Below are positions 50,201 through 62,200 of a DNA stretch of 64,000 bases, one piece after another. Under the pieces are notes generated by a model, which saw nothing but the letters and a program-made list of their open reading frames with translations, ran no database searches and was not told the DNA's origin. The DNA is taken from the NCBI RefSeq assembly GCF_041381155.1, contig NC_091145.1, forward strand, positions 41,939,697 to 42,003,696, read 5' to 3'. The number at the start of each line of letters is the position of its first letter. Position 1 is the stretch's first letter. This DNA comes from Argopecten irradians (taxonomy: Eukaryota > Mollusca > Bivalvia > Pectinida > Pectinidae). A program made the position numbers and the translations under genes.

Positions 50201-53200
50201 TACGTTATGATTTCTACAAGATCTATGACCCACTGGTTGTGTCCCTCCCCGTCATGACTTACGTTATGATTTCTACAAGATCTATGACCCACTGGTTGTG
50301 TCCCTCCCCGTCATGACTTACGTTATGATTTCTACAAGATCTATGACCCACTGGTTGTGTCCCTCCCCGTCATGACTTACGTTATGATTTCTACAAGATC
50401 TATGACCCACTGGTTGTGTCCCTCCCCGTCATGACTTACGTTATGATTTCTACAAGATCTATGACCCACTGGTTGTGTCCCTCCCCGTCATGACTTACGT
50501 TATGATTTCTACAAGATCTATGACCCACTGGTTGTGTCCCTCCCCGTCATGACTTACGTTATGATTTCTACAAGATCTATGACCCACTGGTTGTGTCCCT
50601 CCCCGTCATGACTTACGTTATGATTTCTACAAGATCTATGACCCACTGGTTGTGTCCCTCCCCGTCATGACTTACGTTATGATTTCTACAAGATCTATGA
50701 CCACTGTGTGTCCCTCCCTGGTATGATTTCTGTCTATGACCTCCCTCCCCGTCATGACTTACGTTATGATTTCTACAAGATCTATGACCCACTGGTTGTG
50801 TCCCTCCCCGTCATGACTTACGTTATGATGATTTCTACAAGATCTATGACCCACTGGTCGTGTCCCTCCCCGTCATGACTTACGTTATGATTTCTACAAG
50901 ATCTATGACCCACTGGTTGTGTCCCTCCCCGTCATGACTTACGTTATGATTTCTACAAGATCTATGACCCACTGGTTGTGTCCCTCCCCGTCATGACTTA
51001 CGTTATGATTTCTACAAGATCTATGACCCACTGGTTGTGTCCCTCCCCGTCATGACTTACGTTATGATTTCTACAAGATCTATGACCCACTGGTTGTGTC
51101 CCTCCCCGTCATGACTTCGTTATGATTCTTATGATTTCTAATGATCTATGACCCACTGGTTGTGTCCCCCCGTCATGACTTACGTTATGATTTCTACAAG
51201 ATCTATGACCCACTGGTTGTGTCCCTCCCCGTCATGACTTACGTTATGATTTCTACAAGATCTATGACCCACTGGTTGTGTCCCTCCCCGTCATGACTTA
51301 CGTTATGATTTCTACAAGATCTATGACCCACTGGTTGTGTCCCTCCCCGTCATGACTTACGTTATGATTTCTACAAGATCTATGACCCACTGGTCGTGTC
51401 CCTCCCCGTCATGACTTACGTTATGATTTCTACATGATCTATGACCCACTGGTTGTGTCCCTCCCCGTCATGACTTACGTTATGATTTCTACAAGATCTA
51501 TGACCCACTGGTTGTGTCCCTCCCCGTCATGACTTACGTTATGATTTCTACAAGATCTATGACCCACTGGTCGTGTCCCTCCCCGTCATGACTTACGTTA
51601 TGATTTCTACAAGATCTATGACCCACTGGTTGTGTCCCTCCCCGTCATGACTTACGTTATGATTTCTACAAGATCTATGACCCACTGGTTGTGTCCCTCC
51701 CCGTCATGACTTACGTTATGATTTCTACAAGATCTATGACCCACTGGTTGTGTCCCTCCCCGTCATGACTTACGTTATGATTTCTACAAGATCTATGACC
51801 CACTGGTTGTGTCCCTCCCCGTCGTGACTTACGTTATGATTTCTACAAGATCTATGACCCACTGGTTGTGTCCCTCCCCGTCGTGACTTACGTTATGATT
51901 TCTACAAGATCTATGACCCACTGGTTGTGTCCCTCCCCGTCATGACTTACGTTATGATTTCTACAAGATCTATGACCCACTGGTCGTGTCCCCTCCCCGT
52001 CGTGACTTACGTTATGATTTCTACAAGATCTATGACCCACTGGTTGTGTCCCTCCCCGTCATGACTTACGTTATGATTTCTACAAGATCTATGACCCACT
52101 GGTTGTGTCCCTCCCCGTCGTGACTTACGTTATGATTTCTACAAGATCTATGACCCACTGGTTGTGTCCCTCCCCGTCATGACTTACGTTATGATTTCTA
52201 CAAGATCTATGACCCACTGGTTGTGTCCCTCCCCGTCATGACTTACGTTATGATTTCTACAAGATCTATGACCCACTGGTTGTGTCCCTCCCCGTCATGA
52301 CTTACGTTATGATTTCTACAAGATCTATGACCCACTGGTTGTGTCCCTCCCCGTCATGACTTACGTTATGATTTCTACAAGATCTATGACCCACTGGTTG
52401 TGTCCCTCCCCGTCATGACTTACGTTATGATTTCTACAAGATCTATGACCCACTGGTTGTGTCCCTCCCCGTCATGACTTACGTTATGATTTCTACAAGA
52501 TCTATGACCCACTTGTCGTGTCCCTCCCCGTCGTGACTTACATTATGATTTCTACATGATCTATGGCCCACTGGTCGTGTCCCTTCCCGTCATGGACTGG
52601 CTGCCACCATCTGAATTGTACACCATTAGCTCTTGCGTCCCCTGGTAAGTTGTATGCTGCCCTTTTGGGATTAAGGTAATCTTCTGGATCATGCCTAGCT
52701 AGAAGTTTCCAGTGTATTCCCTGAAAAAATGCATGTTCATTTCAAATCATGCTCAATGTGACATCCTGTAAATTAGTTTTGCAATCGACATGACTATTGG
52801 TTATGTTTTTTTATTTTATCATATCAAGAAAGTCAGACATGCATGTAGCAAGTTAGACTTACAGAATAGTTAACTGATATAAAGGAGTGATGACCTACCT
52901 TATCTACAGTGTACTGTAATAACACCCCACGATACTGAACACCTGTACCAGTCCGTACATTACACGTCGACGTTTGTGCCCGACATCCTATCTGTAGCAC
53001 AAACATTATTTTGCTGAAAAAGAAAATTTATTAAAAGTTATTGCAGATTTCATGTAACCCTGCAGAAAAATAGAGGAAAAATTGCTATTTCCAATCAAAT
53101 TATTGAATTAGAAGTTATGTAAAGAGAGGTTACGTGATAATGATGATTTATTTGGTTTTGATTGTAACAGATGCATACTTCAACAAGAGGCCAATGGCCT

Positions 53201-56200
53201 GGTAGCGCGATGGTCCAGTTCATAAATGTCCAATGATAGGTTTTGCCTGATTTTCTTGATTTACACTTATATGCACTGTTTGAACTACATGTATTCATTA
53301 ATTCGGACAATTCAAATGATGACTGGTATTTCTACAATTATGGTATTAAAACAATCATACCAATTCTTTTAAGATAGCTGATGTTACTTATCAAATGTAA
53401 AATAGATTGACAGTTTTATAAAAACAAAAAGTTGACTTGTACAGAATTATTTTTTTCTGAGCAGGATTTTAGTGTGAGCGTATGCAGAAGCAGCATCTTT
53501 ATAGTGTGAATAGTGTTTGGACCAATTTAAATAGAATCATCTTAACTATAAATGAGAACATTTAATAAAAATTCGGACATTTAACAATGCCGTTAATTCA
53601 AACTTATCAGAATATTGCAATATGATAAAAAATAATTGGGTCAATTTTTTCCTGCAGTGATTCCTTGTCGGTATCACACATGTACTACTATATATATTTT
53701 ACAAGGATACCTGCTGGAGGAGGGCATAATTCATTATAAGTGACAGAAAAATTCAAAGATATTTGGCTATCCTGGTTATAAGAGGTAAGCTGAATTAGCT
53801 TTAATATGTTGAAATTACGTAATAACTTATCTTATATCACATTTTCTTCAACAAAATATAAATTTCACAATTAAGGTAGTAATTTAATTTAATGCCCAAG
53901 TTATATTGGCTGAATCTCAGCACAACGGAATGTGTACTACGGGTCAGCAAATTGACAATGGCAGCTACAGGCGAGCCTTTCCCAGGGCCTTGATAACAAA
54001 ATACATTAATTAACTTGCAACCATTGTTTTTCCCTTTAACCATTAATAACTAATATATTTAATTCCCCAAAATAGAGTTTATGTCTGTTTGTCGCCAAAT
54101 TTTATCAGTTCCGTCCTTATCTATAACTACATGTCTCTGCAAAATTTCATTTCTGTTAATGAAATATAACTTGAGATATCCTGTTCATAAGGTGATTTCC
54201 AAAACCAGTGGTCATGCTATAAGCAACTATGGAGCTATATGCTCCATTGTGCTAAAAACTAGCTTTAAAGTAGCAATATAGACCAATGATTTTCCACTTA
54301 TTACAAAATACACAAAATCATTTGATAGATTACAAGTCAAGTTATCTTTAAGATTGTTTTGATTTTACATCATTATGAATACTATCTGGTAAATGTAAGA
54401 TATCATGATGATAGTGTACCTGGCTTTTCTTAGATCCATTTCCACTGTAACCATTTGTCGTAAGCCACAGTCATTGAAGTAGAGTGTTTTACCATGAGCG
54501 TACGGCAGCAGGGCACCACATCCGAACCCTATTCCCCCTCCAGTAATGGTGTCCCAGTAAAACTTAAACACCCCACCTTCAAATGAATCCGACATTTTCC
54601 GTAGTAGGTGTCTCGTTATTTTCTCACATGATAATCCTAAAATAAACATTTAAGATATGAAACAAAATCACTGGTCATTTATGGTTACGGTTCATTTTCC
54701 TTAACAGGCAGATATATTTTGATAAAGTTTCTTGGAGTAATAGCCCAGAATAGAAAGGAAACTGTAAATTGAACATTTTGCCTAAGTTTCCATGGTAACA
54801 CAATAAATATCAAAAATGGAAGTTTATCGAAAGACACAGCTTGGGCACTAGCTTGACACATACAGAAATATCATGGAGCCCAGTTTGATTTTGGAGTTAT
54901 AGTCTGGAAATGATGAACGGATCCTATCTCAATGACCCTGCATGTATTCTCCACAAACGTATATATCATTTACCTGTGTAACCTTGGTGACAGTGACAGC
55001 TACCAGACAGACACGCCCCCCTGCCACTACACATGCCCGGACACTTCTCCCCGACATATACATCATCCAGGGCCCACGAAGAAGCGGATGAATTGGTGGC
55101 TTCCTGTATCCATCGGAATCTGGTCACACTGGAAAGAAGCACAACCTAATCATACTTAGTGTTTCTTGAAATTTCATTGTTTGTTGAAGCTCTAGAAAAA
55201 CAAGAGGCTCCAATAGGAGTTTTTCTATGCCAGTTTCTGTGGCCATGTTGGGTGTCTGTTCCAGTAATATCAAAGTCTCCACCTTGTATTATACCAGTAT
55301 TTAATCAATCCTAAAGATTGAAGCTTAAAAAATAGTATAGGTAAACCATAACTGTCCCACCATTTTACAATATGATAATCATAACGGTTGTGCTAAGATA
55401 TTTTGAAACTGAAAGTGAATACTGTACTTTATTTCGGTGTTTTGTGATCACTTCTGTTCACCAGTTACCTTGAGTAGACAGTGTCAGGGAGGTCGATGGT
55501 GACCCAGGTCCACGAGGGGTTGCCCTCGGGTGAATATTCACTAGCAGAGTGGTAGTGGCTAGGCCGACAGTCAGTCTGCATACCGTTAAGGTCAGGTAAA
55601 CACAAAGGCTGGACATACTCCCAGCGGTCAGTGGCTGGATTCTTGTTATACATCAGTTTGACAGGAGAGTTAGAGGCACAGTGGTCTGGCTGACCATTAC
55701 AACCCACAACTATCTGGAAAGACAACAAACAAACTGAATATCTACTACAAACAACAGATGCTTATTACAAAAACTTGATTTTTTAATCTATCATTTCAAC
55801 TGGGTGATTTGAGAAACAACGTTCCTTATGAAAATTAAACAGATTATAAACAAGCTGTTTCTTTAATATAGGTCAAATCTCAAAATATAGGTCACTATTA
55901 TCTACATTTTTCCCCTTGAACTCGCTAGTCTACCTTTTTACTTTGTGACCCAAATATAAATTTTCAGTATCAAGTAATGTATATGTTAAAATATAGGTCA
56001 CATAATCCTTAGCTTACCCTAAACTGTAACATGTAGTTGTGTTGGACAATTATTTGTTTAGAGGTGAAGCTCCGTGTGCCTTTTCCTTCGTCCCAGGCTA
56101 CAGCATAACCATTAGTGGTACACACATGTTCACGTATTACACCGCGAGGGGTAAACTCCCAGGGTGCATCACTCTGGATATCTTCAGCCTCTGTATCATC

Positions 56201-59200
56201 AAATGACAACTGCATCTCACTAGGGTTGATCTCGGTACCACCTACAAAAACAAGTTTGTGCAGTCAAATCTGTTAGACTCAATGTGACTCAATCCTGACG
56301 TTAATTTAAACCTTGTCCAAATATAAAAATTGTAATCTCCCACTGGGGCCCCACTGTATATAGTACATACAAATATATATATCGTCTACCTCCTTCTGGG
56401 AACCCCAATGTATATACATAACTATATAGACATCGTCTATCTCCCACTGGGGGTTCCATTGTATATACATACCTATAAAGACATCGTCTATCTCCCACTA
56501 GGGCCCCACTGTATATACATACCTATATAGACGTCGTCTATCTCCCTTTAGGGGCCCCACTGTATATACATACCTATATCGACGTCGTCTATCTCCTTCT
56601 GGGAGCCCCACTGTATATACATTCCTATATAGACGTCATCTATCTCCCTCTAGGGGGCCCCAATGTATATACATACCTATATAGATGTCGTCTATCTCCC
56701 ACTAGGGCCCCACTGTATATACATACCTATATAGATATCGTCTATCTCCCACTAGGGCCCCACTGTATATACATAACTATATAGATGTTTTCTATCTCCC
56801 ACTTGGACCCCATTGTATATAGATGTCATCTATCTCCCTCTAGGGGGCCCCACTGTATAAACATACCTATATAGACGTCGTCTATCTCCCTCTAGTGGGC
56901 CCAACTGTATATACATACTTATATAGACGTCGTCTACCTCCCTCTGGGGGCCCAACTGTATATACATACCTATATAGTTGTCGTCTACCTCCCACTAGGG
57001 GCCCCACTGCATATATATACCTATATAGACGTCGTCTACCTCCCTCTGGAGCCCTACTGTATATATATACCTATAAAGACGTTGTCTATCTCCCACTAGG
57101 CCCCACTGTATATACATACCTATATAGATGTCATCTATCTCCCACTGGGGGCCCCACTGTGTGTATCCTTCAGATAATGGCTGCCACCATCGGACTTTGG
57201 TGCTGTCAGTTCTGGCTCCTTGAGGCAGTAGAATGTAGTCCTTCTTTATCTCCTGGTAACTGGCGTAGTCTAGTATGTGGAGGGTTTCCCAGTAAATACC
57301 TACACACATGTCAGAACAATGGGTATTACAACAGAAACTCTAGTATGTGGAGGGTTTCCCAGTAAATACCTACACACATGTCAGAACAATGGGTATTACA
57401 ACAGAAACTCTAGTATGTGGAGGGTTTCCCAGTAAATACCTACACACATGTCAGAACAATGGGTATTACAACAGAAACTCTAGTATGTGGAGGGTTTCCC
57501 AGTACATACCTACACACATGTCAGAACAATGGGTATTACAACAGAAACTCTAGTATGTGGAGGGTTTCCTAGTAAATACCTACACAAATATCAGAACAAT
57601 GGGTATTACAACAGAAACTCTAGTATGTGTAGGGTTTCCCAGTACATACCTACACACATGTCAGAACAATGGGTATTACAACAGAAACTCTAGTATGTGT
57701 AGGGTTTCCCAGTACATACCTACACACATGTCAGAACAATGGGTATTACAACAGAAACTCTAGTATGTGGAGGGTTTCCCAGTAAATACCTACACACATG
57801 TCAGAACAATGGGTATTACAACAGAAACTCTAGTATGTGGAGGGTTTCCCAGTACATACCTACACACATGTCAGAACAATGGGTATTACAACAGAAACTC
57901 TAGTATGTGGAGGGTTTCCCAGTACATACCTACACAAATATCAGAACAATGGGTATTACAACAGAAACTCTAGTATGTGGAGGGTTTCCTTAGTAAATAC
58001 CTACACAAATATCAGAACAATGGGTATTACAACAGAAACTCTAGTATGTGTAGGGTTTCCCAGTACATACCTACACACATGTCAGAACAATGGGTATTAC
58101 AACAGAAACTCTAGTATGTGTAGGGTTTCCCAGTACATACCTACACAAATATCAGAACAATGGGTATTACAACAGAAACTCTAGTATGTGGAGGGTTTCC
58201 TAGTAATACCTACACAAATATCAGAACAATGGGTATTACAACAGAAACTCTAGTATGTGGAGGGTTTCCCAGTAATACCTACACACATGTCAGAACAATG
58301 GGTATTACAACAGAAACTCTAGTATGTGGAGGGTTTCCCAGTAAATACCTACACAAATTCAGAACAATGGGTATTACAACAGAAACTCTAGTATGTGGAG
58401 GGTTTCCCAGTAAATACCTACACACATGTCAGAACAATGTGTATTACAACATAAACTCTAGTATGTTGAGGGTTTCCCAGTAAATACCTACACAAATGCC
58501 AGAACAATGGGTATTACAACAGAAACTCTAGTATGTTGAGGGTTTCCTAGTAAATACCTACACACATGTCAGAACAATGTGTATTACAACAGAAACTCTA
58601 GTATGTGTAGGGTTTCCCAGTACATACCTACACACATGTCAGAACAATGGGTATTACAACAGAAACTCTAGTATGTGTAGGGTTTCCCAGTACATACCTA
58701 CACAAATATCAGAACAATGGGTATTACAACAGAAACTCTAGTATGTGGAGGGTTTCCTAGTAAATACCTACACACATGTCAGAACAATGGGTATTACAAC
58801 AGAAACTCTAGTATGTGGAGGGTTTCCCAGTACATACCTACAAACATGTCAGAACAATGGGTATTACAACAGAAACTCTAGTATGTGGAGGGTTTCCTAG
58901 TAAATACCTACACACAATGTCAGAACAATGGGTATTACAACAGAAACTCTAGTATGTGGAGGGTTTCCCAGTACATACCTACAAACATGTCAGAACAATG
59001 GGTATTACAACAGAAACTCTAGTATGTGGAGGGTTTCCCAGTACATACCTACACAAATATCAGAACAATGGGTATTACAACAGAAACTCTAGTATGTGGA
59101 GGGTTTCCTAGTAAATACCTACACACATGTCAGAACAATGGGTATTACAACAGAAACTCTAGTATGTGGAGGGTTTCCCAGTACATACCTACACACATGT

Positions 59201-62200
59201 CAGAACAATGGGTATTACAACAGAAACTCTAGTATGTGGAGGGTTTCCTAGTAAATACCTACACAAATATCAGAACAATGGGTATTACAACAGAAACTCT
59301 AGTATGTGGAGGGTTTCCAGTAATACCTACACACATGTCAGAACAATGGGTATTACAACAGAAACTCTAGTATGTGGAGGGTTTCCAGTAATACCTACAC
59401 AACATGTCAGAACAATGGGTATTACAACAGAAACTCTAGTATGTGGAGGGTTTCCTAGTAAATACCTACACAAATATCAGAACAATGGGTATTACAACAG
59501 AAACTCTAGTATGTGGAGGGTTTCCCAGTACATACCTACACACATGTCAGAACAATGGGTATTACAACAGAAACTCTAGTATGTGGAGGGTTTCCCAGTA
59601 CATACCTACACACATGTCAGAACAATGGGTATTACAACAGAAACTCTAGTATGTGGAGGGTTTCCCAGTAAATACCTACACAAATGTCAGAACAATGGGT
59701 ATTACAACAGAAACTCTAGTATGTGGAGGGTTTCCTAGTAAATATCTACACACAAATATCAGAACAATGGGTATTACAACAGAAACTCTAGTATGTGGAG
59801 GGTTTCCCAGTACATACCTACACACATGTCAGAACAATGGGTATTACAACAGAAACTCTAGTATGTGGAGGGTTTCCCAGTAAATACCTACACACATGTC
59901 AGAACAATGTGTATTACAACAGAAACTCTAGTATGTGGAGGGTTTCCCAGTACATACCTACACACATGTCAGAACAATGGGTATTACAACAGAAACTCTA
60001 GTATGTGGAGGGTTTCCCAGTAAATACCTACACACAAATATCAGAACAATGGGTATTACAACAGAAACTCTAGTATGTGGAGGGTTTCCCAGTACATACC
60101 TACACACATGTCAGAACAATGGGTATTACAACAGAAACTCTAGTATGTGGAGGGTTTCCCAGTAAATACCTACACACATGTCAGAACAATGTGTATTACA
60201 ACAGAAACTCTAGTATGTGGAGGGTTTCCCAGTACATACCTACACACATGTCAGAACAATGGGTATTACAACAGAAACTCTAGTATGTGGAGGGTTTCCC
60301 AGTAAATACCTACACACAAATATCAGAACAATGGGTATTACAACAGAAACTCTAGTATGTGGAGGGTTTCCCAGTACATACCTACACACATGTCAGAACA
60401 ATGGGTATTACAACAGAAACTCTAGTATGTGGAGGGTTTCCCAGTACATACCTACACACATGTCAGAACAATGTGTATTACAACAGAAACTCTAGTATGT
60501 GGAGGGTTTCCCAGTACATACCTACACAAATATCAGAACAATGTGTATTACAACAGAAACTCTAGTATGTGGAGGGTTTCCCAGTACATACCTACACAAA
60601 TATCAGAACAATGGGTATTACAACAGAAACTCTAGTATGTTGAGGGTTTCCTAGTAAATACCTACACACATGTCAGAACAATGGGTATTACAACAGAAAC
60701 TCTAGTATGTGGAGGGTTTCCCAGTAAATACCTACACAAATATCAGAACAATGGGTATTACAACAGAAACTCTAGTATGTGGAGGGTTTCCCAGTACATA
60801 CTTACACAAATATCTTCTATTAAGTAAATTTTCAAATATTATAAATAATTTAATTGTGAAATTTATTATGTTTATTTATTAGTTGGGCAAACTTAAAAAA
60901 AAAACAGTCTAAAAGTGAGTTTAGGACCTACTTGAAAAAAACATACTCTGGCAAAATTCCAGACGAGTTGATTTTGTTTGACTCACCGTTATCTGTGGAG
61001 TACTGGAGTATAACACTGTGTCGTGAGGAGGACGGAGGGAAACATCCTGGTCCTGGGCCAGCTCCACCAATCACAGCATAGTATTGTATAAACCTAACAA
61101 TATACAAATGTATACGGCACCAGTGCTATTATTTATTATAATAAATAAACAAATTATCTTCTATGGACAGTGGAATCTTGTTATTACTTGAACTCACAAA
61201 TTAGAGTACTCAAACAATCTGTTTTATTGGAAAATTTTTGTTGGTCCCAACAATAATCCTAGTACATTTTGTATGTTAAACACAAAGTTCTTGGTTAACT
61301 TATTTTAAGGTGGTCCTGCAGGCTTTCAGTAAAACATGTTTCCTTCATCTTAGAAACAATTAAAAATCTTTACAAGAAATACAAGAGGCCCAGAGGGCCT
61401 GTATCACTCACCTGATATTTTATTACCAAATAGTGTTCTGAATACAGGTTCATTGTTTCTTTTCTGAAGGAATTTAAATATTTACCTATAATTATCCTAA
61501 TGGATCCCTTCCCCCAAGGATAATCCTGGCCAAATCTGATTTCATTCCATGCAGAACTCTATGACTAGTAGCGATTTCAACCTCTATTTCCGCTATTGGG
61601 CCCCACCCCTCCTGCCCCCAGAGGGCCAGAGCCAATTTTTTTTTTAAAATCTGTTCCCCTTCCCTCAAGGATGTTTCTGGCCAAATGTGGTGACAATTCA
61701 TGTAGAACTTTATGAGTAGTAGCGATTTAAAGGCTTTACCTATATTTCCCCTCTTGGGCTCCTTTCCTCCAGCTCCTGGTGGGTCAGCGCCATTTATACA
61801 AACTCTGTCCCACTTCCCCAAGGATGTTTCTTGCCAAATCTGGTTGCAATCCATGTAAAACTCTATGACTAGTAGCGATTTAAAGGAAATGTTGACGGAC
61901 GGACGATGGACGCCGCACCATGACATAAGATCACCAGCCATTAGGGACAGGTGCGCTTAATATGATCAATATTTACTTGACTTGCCTGGTCTATCTACAA
62001 GACCTATCTTTACTTGACTTACCTGGTCTATCTACCTGACCTATATTTACTTGACTTGCCTGGTCTATCTACCTGACCTATATTTACTTGACTTACCTTG
62101 TCTATCTACCTAACCTATCTTTACTTGACTTACCTTGTCTATCTATCTGACCTATCTTTACTTGACTTGCCTGGTCTATCTACAAGACCTATCTTTACTT

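Noticed and set aside
44407..52541. CRISPR-like array interpretation of the 59-bp repeats
   Set aside because: Units are contiguous without unique spacers, the context is a eukaryotic intron, and the unit matches the adjacent exon end.
57347..60635. Many plus-strand frames of 68-137 residues (GFPSKYLHTCQNNGYY-like)
   Set aside because: Products of the 70-bp array D, antisense to reelin.
61492..61941. 149-residue minus-strand frame
   Set aside because: It lies inside a dispersed repeat with three internal modules and no domain.
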